NCBI RefSeq assembly: GCF_027744825.2
Contig: NC_071348.1
Span: forward strand, 14,851,563 to 14,915,562
DNA length: 64,000 nt
Reading direction: 5' to 3'
Origin: Synchiropus splendidus
Taxonomy: Eukaryota; Chordata; Actinopteri; Syngnathiformes; Callionymidae
The notes under the pieces are model-generated. The model did no database searches and was not told where the DNA came from. It saw nothing but the letters and a program-made list of their open reading frames with translations. This document shows positions 1-20,400 of this stretch, piece after piece. The position numbers were made by a program, and so were the translations under genes. The first letter of the stretch is position 1; the number at the start of each line of letters is the position of its first letter.

Positions 1-16
1 TTCGTCTGTGTCTTAC

Positions 17-2593
<2,577 letters not shown>

Positions 2594-4241
2594 CTGCAAG
2601 AATGCTGTCATTGCAATTATTAATGTACTGCGATAAACGCAGTAATGATACATCAGCTTGATGCTGTTGTTGTTGTTCTTCCATAGAAAAAAGTATCGAT
2701 TTGTTTTATATTTTTGGATATTTGGCACACATTCTAAGACAACTAAACTACTGCAGATCTACAACATTTTATGAGCATGACACACTACCAAAAAAACACA
2801 GTAAAACAGCTTTGAAAGACTGCGGTAGAACCCTCGGAGACAATCCAGAGATTCTATGCTGTGCTTGGAATAAAATAATAGCAGAGTTTTAACTTAAACA
2901 TTAAGCCTCTCGTTTCATAAAGAGGTAAGTTTAATTTGTGTTCTGATTAAAAAATAAGCGACCGGGTGTCGATAAAATAATTCTGGCTTGACCTAAATAA
3001 ATCTCTACTCCAGTCGCACTGACAACACTATAAATTTGGACTTATATACCGCAATATGCTACATCACCATTAGATGGCGACTGTGCGCTGTTTTGGTGAT
3101 ACACCATGCACTTCGATTTCAGACAAAACAGTCAATAATAATACTGTTTTTCCGGCAAACTGAAGCGTAAATACGACTAAAAATGGTCCCATTGGAATGA
3201 AACACCATCAATACTGTTGTCAAAGCCAAGATTTGATGTCCCAACTTTAAATTTTCCGCATAAGTTCATCTTTTTCTCGTTTTAACAGTATCTGGCAAAA
3301 ACGGCCGTTTTCTTTAACAGAAACGACGAAAATCCTTGTCGACTCATATCGGGGACCAGGAACGCTGCTTTGCGTGTCGACCACTAAAACTTGCGATCGT
3401 TTTAATCCGACTGATGTTGCGATATAACGTTTTACTCTTGACGCATGTTCAACACTCTATTTTGCTGATAGTTTACATCGTATCTCCGAGCATAACAGCG
3501 GAAAAGTAGATATTGGCTAAAATGAATTTACCTTGCTCAAGTTTTACTTTTGTCTCAGACTCTCCGTTTTATTCTCGCCATACATAAAGTGTATGTAAGA
3601 GCGCCCATGATTAGCATTCGTCTTATACAAAATGGCGGAGCATCGGAAGAGGCCACCAACACGTTTAAACTATCTAAATTACTTGTGTTCGCTCTTTAAA
3701 CAAAGCACGCCATGCACAAACTAGTGGGGCACTAGGCGATAATTGCTATCCAATTTCCCCGTGGTGTGTTTTGTTTTCTTCTGGTTATTTTCTTTACTTT
3801 CCCCTTGTCACGGAATGTCAGTCCAGGTTGCTAGGCTAGCGCTGACACGAAAGCTAACAGTCAGCTAGCTGCACTCCGTTCAAAATGACTGGGAGTGCTA
3901 GGCGGCTAACACTAGCACTATGGCTGGATGCAGCCAGATAAGGACAATCTGTAATAAATAAGTTCACAGTTAATAACGTTGAAAAACACAACGGTCAACT
4001 TGCGTTCGCGCAACACAATAAGAAACTGAATGATTAATACACCGTGTCATGTTTCGCCCTCCAACATGATGTATTTCCTAAATAGAAACTTAAAAACGAT
4101 TTATTCTCGCCGTTTTGAATCTGAGTGAATGATGAAAAGTACCGCATGCTTGCACAAAGACCCGTCGGTTTTCAAATGATTTGCCAAGGTTGAGGACAAT
4201 AAATAAACACTACCGCTGGGAAAATAAATGTGGAACTCACC
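2594..4241 (-). other. 5' intron region of the l3mbtl3-like gene with candidate non-coding exons
   Basis: No coding potential was seen. Two good minus-strand donor sites, CAAG|GTAAAT ending an exon at 3532 and GAG|GTGAGT ending an exon at 4241, could close alternative non-coding first exons that splice to the acceptor at 2594. A YY1-like AAAATGGCGG lies on the plus strand near 3630. Transcript evidence is needed to choose between the starts. Confidence 0.45.
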
Positions 4242-5486
4242 TCGTTTCTGTTTTAACTCTTATTTAGAGCTGGATAGTCGGGTGCGCATGCGTGCAAGAT
4301 GCGCTGCCTGACAACTTCAAGGCACAGAAAAGTTCACAACACGATCGGTGGTCAATATCAGGTGGGCGTGCGCTAACTACACACCCAAAACACATTCTAT
4401 CATCGATATTAGAGACGCAGTCAGCTGACTGGCTGCAGAATGCGTGTCTCTTTTGTTCACGACTGAAGTTAATGGAGCGCCCAATCATAACAGTCGTTTT
4501 AATGAACCTAGACGGATTTACTGCACGTCTACTCGTTTAAAACACACTCGAAGTTGGAGTTTCAGGACACGCGGACCACCACAAGTTCCAACAAACGGGC
4601 AGTTTCGCTTGTAAATATAGCAGTACTCCAGGAACCAACCTACAGATGCTGGAGCACTATCACCATGTATGACTTAAAATCGACACTTACAGCCGCAACA
4701 ATCCACGGTTAACCAGAATTTTTTTCGACCAGCGACCGGATATTTAGGCGTAAATAAGTCTCGTAGTAGCTAGATATATTTAATCGAAATCATCGAGTCA
4801 TCATATCGGTCGTATTCAGCAAGAAATAATTGGGGATTTACGATGTTTTAAAGGAGGGACGGAACAAATCGTGATTATAGAATGGCCGGAAGTGACACTT
4901 TTTGATTGAAACAATGAAGCACTTATACATAGCAAAACAATCTACCCCGGTGGAGGTGCAATCCAGTTCACCAACACCGAGAGCTTTACAAAGGTAGAAA
5001 TCAATTGGAAGTCTTTATGTTGAATATCGAATCACTTTGGCGCATTTGTCGCGTCTGTTTATTTCTGTGGCAAACCCAAACGAGTGGGTGTCGAAAGTGC
5101 TGCCACTCATAATAAGATACAGCATTTGATGTGAAAGACTCCCGATGTCAGGTTTGGGCTGTTACCATGAAGTGGCTGTTGATGTTTTTTCTCGCTATCT
5201 TGCATTGCTAACCCCTCATTTGAGGGCGGTTTACATTTCCTAGCGTAACGTCGCCGTGACCCGAATAACGATGCGTTTGCAACACGATCAAAAGTCATCT
5301 TGTTTCCTTCTGTAGACAACGCAAATTCTGTTGGGGGGGTTTTGTTGGTAAAATCGTTCCGTTCAACTGAAGACGCGGCGATCAGTACGTGTATTTAACG
5401 CTAGATGGCAGAGAACTCCCATTTTGAGGGGGGATTAACGTGGTGGTTCTATCCTCCACCGCAATCGGCATTTCATCTCTTCAACA
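4242..5486. promoter_or_regulatory. Divergent promoter region between l3mbtl3-like (minus) and tmem244 (plus)
   Basis: The two genes point away from each other, and only about 1.2 kb separates the last candidate l3mbtl3 5' exon from the first tmem244 exon. The interval has a CCAAT box at 4481-4485, an ETS-like GGCCGGAAGTGAC near 4883 and many CpGs. There are no transposon relics and no convincing ORF. A shared regulatory region is inferred from the arrangement. Confidence 0.5.
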
Positions 5487-5535
5487 ATGAACAAACAAGG
5501 AGATGGCATTCAAAGGCAAAGCGGTGGAGTCGAAG
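5487..5535 (+). other. Candidate non-coding first exon of tmem244 carrying an upstream ATG
   Basis: ATG at 5487 is followed by 16 codons and a donor (GAAG|GTAACA). Spliced to the acceptor at 5982, it reads three more codons (Asp-Gly-Tyr) and stops, overlapping the main tmem244 start by about 11 bases. The exon is inferred from splice signals only. Confidence 0.4.
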
Positions 5536-5981
5536 GTAACATGACAAATATGATCGTTCGTTGATGTCATTTGTTTTCATCAACTGTGCTCCATCGACGA
5601 GGGTTTAATATGATAACCTGACTTACACGGGAACGGGAGCCTATTATTTTGTGGGTGCCCTTACTCACGTTAGCAATTACCTAACACCGCTACATTTCTC
5701 CACGGCAACGAGACAAAGACATCGATTTAAGTATTCATAATAATGATAATTGTGCGACGGCGCATGGTAATCAGTAGTCGTGGGTGTCTTCTGTTGGTTC
5801 GGGATTTCACATTAAGCGCATCTCGACTGTGTATTCATGCCTCTCCCCTGGTTTTATGCTTTTATTTTGAAAAGCACCGAGGTGTAGCGCGCACTTCCTT
5901 CCGCAGGATTCTTGTCAACTCAAGTGTCTTTAATTCCGTTTGTGGAGAGTTTTCCCCATTTCACCTTTTATTTTGTGTCAG

Positions 5982-7518
5982 ATGGCTATTGATGGCAAAA
6001 CAGTCACAGTGAGACAAACAAATATATGGCAGTCTACTTACCTATATACAACAACAAGGGTTGGGATGCAACTGCGTTTGTACTTCAGATCTTGTCATTT
6101 CACTTCGGCACTTGTTTGGTTTTACCAGCGAGTGGGTTGTCAACTCTACCTTGGTACAGGACTTACCCTCCAGTTAGGTCTGCTTGCCCACTAGGGCAGG
6201 TGGTGGAAAATAAATGGTGTGACAACCAGAGATCTCAGTGTGCAAAGCCCCCTCCTGTTTTCTTAAGTTCTAATGCAACTGAATCCATTTTTACGAGCTA
6301 CTACTAAGCTTGTGACGCTAACATAACGTTCGTGAAATTCACCATCCAAAAGTGAGTTACCACTTTTTCGACGTGGATTTCCAAACACTAGTTTGTTTTT
6401 AGAAGCTGACGTGAATTATTATGCAATACATCAGTAATGTTTCTCCTGTCCCTGTAGACAGTGCTGCTTAATCTGCTGCTGTGCCTTCTCATCTTCTACT
6501 GTCTCTTCTACATGATTGGCAGTGTTTGTTTTGGCGCTTTCAGGTAAGAATAATGTCAGTTGTCAGTCATTGTCACAGTTTTGTCTGAAAAAGATTCATT
6601 TTTATTTGGGAAAAGTCTTCTATAAAGAGATTTATTTGGGGCTACTGTTTGGAGTCAAAATTAAATTTCTATTCAGTAATTTATAATAACAACTATGGGA
6701 AAGGAAAGACAAGTTGTCAGTTGTGCAGATTTTGAAAAGGCTGAAAACTGAAAACTCATATGAACTGTAATCCTTTTAAGCCTCGACCTCTCTTCTCTCT
6801 TAGCTTCTTAATGATCATGCACTTTCTAAAATGGTGTGTAAAATCCTCTTCCAGGTTGGACAGGTTTGATGGACTGATTCCTTTTGACTTTAAGACCAAA
6901 CTTGTTGATTCCAACTCCAAATATTTAGGTGAGCAGAGTTGATACTACGATCCCAATGACCTTGCAGTGTTCATCAACTTACATTAACAAGTCATAACAT
7001 TCAGAATCCTTATTTCTGTATTTCCCTTGTTCTGCTTTCTTCTTTCTTTCTGTATTCTCCTCCCTGACCTCAATATGCATGACCTCGTGATGAATCTTGT
7101 TCTCCTCACAGTGAACCTCCTGTCTTTGGAGCTCACCTTCTTCTTCAGCGGTCTATTGTTTGCTGCAGTAGTGAAGAAGCAGGTCTGGGACTACGCCATC
7201 ACAGTCACCCTTATTCATGTGCTCATCACCAGCGTTGGTAAGCTAGAAACAGACTTAATAACAAACTGTATTCTTTTTTTCAACTGATCTGTTTTCTCTT
7301 TGCAGTGATGTTTGAGTTTCCCATGGAGTGGCAGTGGTGGCTGGCTATAGGTGAGGAAGCCTCTATTCTGAAAAAAAAAAAAACATGGCTTCTTTTTATA
7401 TTAACAATGTTGTTTTCTCCTAGGTAGTGGCTTGTTTCTGATGATCTGCAACGGTCAGCTAATCGCCTATTTCACCTGTCAGAGTGGCCATAACTACGCC
7501 TCATTCAGTATTTACTAG
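5982..7518 (+). CDS. tmem244: Transmembrane protein 244 (TMEM244)
   Basis: A small multi-pass membrane protein of unknown molecular function. Coding exons: 5982-6008, 6458-6543, 6855-6928, 7112-7237, 7306-7350, 7424-7518, giving 150 aa with all GT-AG phases consistent. Four hydrophobic helices are visible: about 10-35 (LLNLLLCLLIFYCLFYMIG), 62-85 (LLSLELTFFFSGLLFAAVV), 90-107 (YAITVTLIHVLITSV) and 117-138 (WWLAIGSGLFLMICNGQLI). The start ATG is the first codon of the second exon. An upstream exon ends at 5535 (GAAG|GTAACA); its own ATG at 5487 is in another frame and stops at 5992, so it is treated as an upstream ORF. In human, TMEM244 is next to L3MBTL3, as here. PolyA signals at 7910 (ATTAAA) and 8008 (AATAAA) fit its 3' end. 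Confidence 0.88.
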
Positions 7519-7792
7519 CAAAAATCAGCCATGTGTGTCAAGCAAAAAAGGAAGTTCTCCAAATGTATCTTGAGAATCCCCCGTGGTCACGCTCATTCTC
7601 TTCTTGCCACTGATTTTCTGTTGAAGTCCTTGGAGAATCGCCACACGTGTCACTTCACCTCTATTGGAGCTATCAAGTGGCAAAGTTTTCGGTTGATGAG
7701 GGAAACAAAAACAAATGATCGGTAAAAAACAGTGATCTCACGTTGATGCACCTTATCTTCATGTCAGCACTTCATACTGCCTCCTGATTTGT

Positions 7793-8013
7793 TTTATTGT
7801 GTAAGTGTCACAAAGGCTTACAAGGTGTGACTGTAAATGAAGTGGAACTTGAATGTCGGAAATGGGATATTAACTATTTAACACATTTATTTTGTTACAT
7901 TTTGTGCACATTAAAATATTTTGCATCTTGTCTTGCGCACCCGTCACTTTAACAGAGTCACAAACTTGAAATTTCTGTTGTTAGGTAAGTAAAAAAACGT
8001 TTTATAAAATAAA
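7793..8013. terminator. Overlapping polyadenylation signals of convergent tmem244 and sgk genes
   Basis: Plus-strand signals for tmem244 are ATTAAA (7910-7915) and AATAAA (8008-8013). Minus-strand AATAAA (TTTATT on plus) for the kinase gene lies at 7886-7891 and 7793-7798. The stop codons are only about 520 bp apart (7518 and 8040), so the 3' UTRs probably overlap in antisense. Confidence 0.5.
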
Positions 8014-8039
8014 TATATTTTTGAATTCTGGAATTCTGA

Positions 8040-11472
<3,433 letters not shown>

Positions 11473-11557
11473 CTGTGCTGGCTGGAGAAGGGTTCAGTTG
11501 AGTAAAGGAAGGAGCAGCAGTCTGTCGAGCGACCACGGACCGTATTGAAGACAGCCT

Positions 11558-11565
11558 GACGTCAC
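11558..11565. promoter_or_regulatory. Palindromic CRE (TGACGTCA) upstream of the sgk start
   Basis: A perfect TGACGTCA lies 86 bases upstream of the kinase ATG (11472). It sits where the 5' UTR or proximal promoter should be. CREB/ATF binding is inferred from the motif alone. Confidence 0.5.
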
Positions 11566-11599
11566 CGAGTGATGCCCGCTGTGTTGCGTTTAAAGACCC

Positions 11600-14457
<2,858 letters not shown>

Positions 14458-15063
14458 CTACCGACAAGTGTATTTACTGGGGAATAGGAAGGTTGAATTT
14501 TTCATATTCTTCATATGACAGAAGTAACCCTTTATCATTGAAAAGTTGATCAACCAGATAGATGTTATTATCAAACCAGTTTTGCAGGAACATTGTTTTT
14601 CCTTTAAATAAAATATACTTGTTATTTCAAATATAATAATATGTGGAGGAAAATCGTGCTTAAAGATGAGACACCAGGATAAGAAGGCTTGGCGAAAAGC
14701 AGACAGTATAACAGGGATTTTATCAATATCGTAATTACAGACAGTAAAGTATTCCAGACCTCTGAGACTAGAAAATAGATGGAGAGGTATGATGTTCCGT
14801 ACAGATTTTGTATGGAACATCATACTTGTTCCATAGATATTGTGTATTAGCCACCTCATTTTAAATGTGTGATTTAATGTAGTGAAGTGTAAGACATTAA
14901 GCCCACCACACTCATAAGGGTTCATGACCACCGACAACCCAACCCTTTCATCAATACATACTAATACAATTAATACGTCATGCAAGCAGATCCTCCTTTC
15001 CGTTCGTAGGTTCAGAGTAAATGAGCATCTGCTCCTTAGTTGCACGTACAGTATCCTCTTCAT
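14458..15063 (-). mobile_element. L1/Tx1-type LINE fragment (C-terminal end of the reverse-transcriptase ORF)
   Basis: A 201-codon open frame includes GGLNVLHFTTLNHTFKMRW and VCNYDIDKIPVILSAFRQ. These resemble the post-RT C-terminal region of fish L1/Tx1-like ORF2 proteins. The RT catalytic core and endonuclease are absent and the first part of the frame does not match, so this is a truncated dead copy. It is immediately followed by a second LINE relic on the same strand. Confidence 0.75.
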
Positions 15064-15104
15064 GACCTCATTTACCTTGTTTGGTTGTCTTTCTCAGATT
15101 ACTT

Positions 15105-15900
15105 GAATCACCTTCATCTTCACCTGCTTCTGCTGCTTATCCGGAGTTGGGTCGCGGTGGCAGCATTCGGAGCAAGGAAGCCCAAACTTCCCGATCCGCA
15201 CAAACCTCCTCCAGCTCTTCCCGGGGGATCCCGAGGCGTTCCCAGGCCAGACTGGAGACATAATCTCTCCAGCGAGTCCTGGGTCTTCCCCGGCGTCTCC
15301 TCCCGGTAGGACATGCCCGGAACACCTCCCCATGACCGAACTCCTCACCCTATCTCTAAGGGTGCGCCCAGCCACCCTGCGGAGGAAACTCATCTCAGCC
15401 GCTTGTATCCGCGATCTCATCCTTTCATAGCTCATGACCATAGATGAGGGTGGGAACGTAGATCGATCGGTAAATCGAGAGCTTCGTCTTGTGACTCAGC
15501 TCCCTCTTCACCACGACGGTCCGATACAGTGACCGCATCACTGCTGCCGCTGCACCAACCCGTCTATCAATCTCATGCTCCCCTTTTCCCTCACTCGAGA
15601 ACAAGACCCCGAGATATTTAAACTCCACCACTTGGGGCAAGAACTCTCCACCGAACTGGAGAGAGCAAACCACCTTATTCTGGTCGAGAACCACGACCTC
15701 AGACTTGGAGGTGCTGATCCTCATCCCGGCCGCTTCACACTCGGCTGCAAACTGCCCCAGCGCATGCTGAAGGTCCCGGTCCGATGAGGCCAGCAGAACA
15801 ACATCGTCCGCAAATAGCAGAGATGAAATTCTGTGGTTCCTGAACCGGATCCCCTCGGACCCCTGGCTGCGCCTAGAAATTCTGTCCATAAAAGTGATGA
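15105..15900 (-). mobile_element. RTE/Rex3-like LINE fragment with internal deletion and frameshift
   Basis: The minus strand encodes the end of a reverse transcriptase: SSLLFADDVVLLASS (the F-A-D-D catalytic box), EFKYLGVLFSSEGKG, and KLSIYRSIYVPTLIYGHEL. The frame then shifts. After RDRVRSSV a stretch of roughly 30-40 codons is missing and another frame resumes with RACPTGRRRRGRPRTRW, ending PRPNSG-stop. The 3' tail (GATAAGCAGCAGAAG... GATGAAGG) looks like a fish RTE/Rex3 end. The 5' part is truncated near 15900. Confidence 0.82.
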
Positions 15901-16189
15901 AATATTACTCGAATCTTCAATAGATTTATGCGGTCAGTCCTCACCACACAAATCATTGGGCCACAGTTTTATTTATTAATTTATATCATGCTATAATCAT
16001 TGTTTATTTTATTTATTATTATTATGTTTTGTTCATGCACGTTATTCCAGAGCACTTTCCTAGGTGGTGGGATCCTCACTGAATTTACACACCAAATACT
16101 GACACCTAAAATTATGTAAGATGCTTTATTTTTTTGCTTCCCAGCGTGAATCCAACTTGGAAAACGTACTCTTTGTTTACACTGCTCGT
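15901..16189. other. Intergenic DNA, nothing recognised
   Basis: AT-rich sequence between the LINE relic and the CpG-rich promoter; no features seen. Confidence 0.5.
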
Positions 16190-16440
16190 CTGAGGCGCAA
16201 CACTTCCTGATGTGCGCGCGCCGGGAACACAACTTTCCCGGCCAAGTCATCGTGAGCGCGCCTCGATGAGGGGCGGGGCACAGCCTGGTCTGTCCTGAGC
16301 GGGACGTGCAGAGTCCCGGATATTTACCTAGCGACTTCACCTGGATCCTTCGTCGAACCTAGTCCCGAGGGCTTCACAGCGGGGCCTTCTGTATGTACGA
16401 CCCGTCTACGAAGCGGGACGACTAAGGTTAGACGGTTTAT
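16190..16440 (+). promoter_or_regulatory. CpG-rich putative ptpn3 promoter and non-coding first exon
   Basis: A local CpG-rich block contains a GC box (GGGGCGGGG, about 16269). It ends in a possible donor (CTAAG|GTTAGA, about 16429). It lies 1 kb upstream of the first ptpn3 coding exon and on the right side for a plus-strand start. Both the promoter and the splice site are inferred from composition and signals. Confidence 0.5.
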
Positions 16441-17119
16441 TCTAACACTTCCAGTCTGCTCCCATGTTTGGGGATGTGTGTGATTGCAGCGCAGTTTAAC
16501 AGGGGTGTTGCTCTAGAGCTGTCTACAGGTTCCTTGTTCGAGTTGTGGATCAAAGTACAGTACAACGAGGTCACAGGAGAAGTATCGTGTAAGAAGTGAG
16601 AATTTAATTCAACATGGTTCCATTTGTATCAGTGTACGTTAAAGAATGATGCAATCTGTATTTTTTTTAAACAGCTGATAAAACCACATTTTACACCTGA
16701 AGGAGTGCCTTAATAATAAAAAAAACCCCAGCCTGCTCAGGGCTATAACTGTGTTTAATGTATTGCAAGTTTGTTAAGGTGTTTAAACATTAACCACAAA
16801 TCTCTGTGTTCTCTCAGACACAGGAAAAGGAGGCCCGGTTAATTGCATTAATTGTTCACCAACTTTAGAAACATCCCGGCAGTCAGTGTACAAACAAGTG
16901 TATAGTTGAGTACATGAGGAAGATCTCGGCCATTTCTCCCCAGAAACTCATTCTGAGATTGTTAAAAAGTGTAGATGGGCGTGTTCAACTATGGAAATGT
17001 TTGACATTCTTATCATTGAGCTGTCTGCTTAAAGTAGATACAGACAGGAGGAGTGTAGAATGAGATAGAGAGGTAGAAGGGAAGGGACATGTTCAAACCC
17101 AGGCTAAATAATAGGGATT

Positions 17120-17221
<102 letters not shown>

Positions 17222-17426
17222 CACTCCTTCACATTCATTTTGGATTACTCACACGGGCTTGATGTTTCATAGAGTGTGTGCATTACTCAGCGAACAATAT
17301 TGTGTTTGAAATCTCCCATTAGATAACCAATTGTTGTGTTTGTATTTATTCATCCAGGTCCCCCTTGTCCAGTGACAAGCTCAGGGCAAGGTGTGTTCGT
17401 CTTTAAAGACTGCTGTGGTTACGGAC

Positions 17427-20400
17427 ATGCCAAAGCCAGACCTGCTTTGCTTGGTTCAGCTGCTGGACGGCAACATTGAAACCTTCAAAGTCAATGTAAT
17501 GTACACATTCATGCTTTGACGTCACATCGCAATTACCATATAGCGATCAAATGATCACGCTCCAGTGCTTCTCCACGTCATAGGTGCTATTCCTCACTGA
17601 TGCCCGCGTTTGACTCTATGCTGACCTGTTTGAAGGACAGGTTTTCCACCACATCCAACGTCTCTTTTATCACCAGGGAGCCTTTTTTTCTTTTTTGCAT
17701 TCTCCACATGTCTTGTGCAGAGTTACACTCACACTGACAAGCAGACACGTGCAGGAAGGCGTTCATAATAATGCTTTCAGGGATAGCAGCTGTGCAGCAT
17801 CTTTATTTGAGTGGAGAGGCAGAGGAGTCGGGTTGTTATGATTCTGTCACTTCCTGCATAGACATGATAAGCCTTTTCTGTCTTTTTTGTCCTTTAAATT
17901 ATCATCATTGTTAATATGAATGTGGTGATTAAATTATGGTACTATTACACTATGTGATGAACACTTTTTATTTATGAAGACTGCAACAAGGCAGACAGCT
18001 TTGATTCTTCCATACTCTGAAATTTATTTTAATATAATTTAATTCCTCACGTCCTCTCTACTACATTCCTCCGTACTCAGTTGTAAGCAAAAGTATTAGT
18101 CCAGTGAAAATAAAAAATAAATATTGCTACAGTTCAAGGTGGAGGTGGAACTGCACCAAGGCTCAGCTCTGAGCCCCTTCTTGTTTGCCATGGTGATGGA
18201 CAGGTTGACAGATGAGGTTAGACAAGACGCCCCTTGGACGATGATGTTTGCAGATGACATTGTGATCTTTGGTGAGAGCAGGGAGCAAGTGGAAGATAAG
18301 CTAGAGAGGTGGAGGTTTGCCTTAGAAAGGAGAGGGATGAAGGTTAGCTGCAGTAAGACGGAATACATGTGTGTGAATGAGAGGGATCCAAGTGGACAGG
18401 TGAAGTTACAGGATGTCGAGATAAAGAAGGTGGGGGATTTTAAGTACTTAGGCTCAATTGTCCAGGGTGATGGAGAGTGTGAGGAAGAGGTGAAGGAGCA
18501 GGTGCAGGCAGGATGGAATAATTGGAGAAGAGTGTCAGGTGTGATGTGGGACAAAAGGGTGTCGGCAAGGATGAAAGGGAAGGTGTACAGAACAGTGGTG
18601 AGGCCAGCAATGTTGTGTAGTTGGGAAACGGTGGTACTGAGGAAAAGACAGGAGGCAGAGCTGGAGGTAGCAGAGATGAAGATGCTGAGCTTCTCTCTGG
18701 GAGTGAACAGGATGGATAGGATCTGGAACCAGTAGATCAGAGGGACAGCACACGTCAGGTGTTTAGGAGACAAAGTCAGAGAGGAAAGATGGAGAAGGTT
18801 TGGACATGTACAGAGGAGAGAGAGCCAGTACATTGGTAGGAAGATGTTGAGGTTGGAACTGCCAGGCAGAAGGTGGAGAGGAAGGCCAAAGAGGAGATTT
18901 ATGGAGGTGGTGAAGGAGGACATGAGGTTTGTAGGTTTGCGAGAAGAGGAAGCAGAGGACAGGGTGAGATGGAGGAAGATGATCTGCTGTGGCCACCACT
19001 GAAGGGAGAAGCTGAAAGGAAAAGAAGAAGAAGAAGAAGATCTTCTTATAAAATTGTTTCTTACATAAATAATAACAGCAAAAAGCCCAAAAGCACGGTG
19101 TTGGCAGCAGATGAGGGGAAAAAATCATGTTTTTTTTTTTAGACCAATAGTAGTAAAGGACAGTTGAAATAGTTTCTCATAGGTGCGTTGGCTAGTGTTT
19201 ACCATAGAGATACTGCTCACTGTTGATGTCCCCTGAAAGCATTGTGTATTGGGTGTATCTTTCAGAAGCAAGATGAAGGTGTGGTTCTTTTGGACCAAGT
19301 GTGTGACCACCTGCGCCTGCAGGAGAGGCAGCTCTTCAGTCTCCAGATCAGAGAGTCCAGCTCTGCAGTCATCTCCATCACAGCCAACACACACTCTCCT
19401 GTGAGTGGGTCGCATATTTTCTCTGCACAGCAATCTATTTTGTTTATTTTATGACTTCTAATTATAATGCGCTCTTACATAAATGTACTCTTCCTATTGT
19501 ATTCCTTTTTTCCAGAGATGGTTGGAGCCCTATAAACCTTTGAAGAAGCAGATAAAAGGTATTGAACTTGTGCCAAAGAATTCATTGTCTTAACCTAGAT
19601 ATATCTAGAGGCAGTATTGAATATTTAACAGCTTTATTTTTAGTTTTAGTAGTTTTATCATGGACAGGGCTTCCGCTTTTTGCTTGCTAGATGATGGCGT
19701 GGTGGTAAAGATTCTGGTGCTTGACATGGCAAACCAATATTAAAAGTGACTATGTGAATACCACTGCAAAGCAGATGATGCACACATAGTACTAACAAAT
19801 TCAACCACAGGGGGACTGCTATACAAAGCTGAGGAGAGTCTCACTTTTCCAATATGATTTTACAAAACAATGTGTGAATTATTTACAACCAGCACTGAGT
19901 GCCAATAAATACATTCAATAGATTCATATAGTTTCCGAGTACGTCATAAATATGCGACAATTGTGTTTGAATGTGCTATCCATTTTTCTTAATCTTGCCA
20001 AGACTCTATATTTTGCCCAAACCAAAGTTATTAAGATGACAGCATTTGTGCAAATGGCCAGCCGTCAATGTCCCCTCCTCACGGTCATTTCTCTCTGCAG
20101 GCCTTGTGTCGCCCTTCTATCTAAACTTTAGAGTACGCTTCTTTATTTCTGATCCCAACTCTCTGCAACATGAACAAACGAGGTGAGCTCTTGCACTTGA
20201 TCACTTTTTTCTGTCTTTTGTTATATGTATTCATGGTGAAGTGATGTGGGGATGGTTTCTTTTGGTCCTCGGTTTAGTGTTTAAAGGTTTGTTACACAAA
20301 TTACAAATTATTGTAACAAGAATGTTTGAGTCAATTTAATAATACAAGGAAATCAGAGTGATGAGTTACAATTTGTGATAAATAAAGCTTAACAAGAATA

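Noticed and set aside
14458..15063. 201-codon open frame as a possible host gene
   Set aside because: Its residues match the C-terminal region of L1/Tx1 ORF2; no catalytic core, splice context or promoter was seen.
18096..18923. 275-codon minus-strand open frame, the longest in the window
   Set aside because: It is antisense to an RTE-like LINE fragment with clear plus-strand RT motifs; its composition (Ser/Leu/Pro-rich) is that of a shadow frame.
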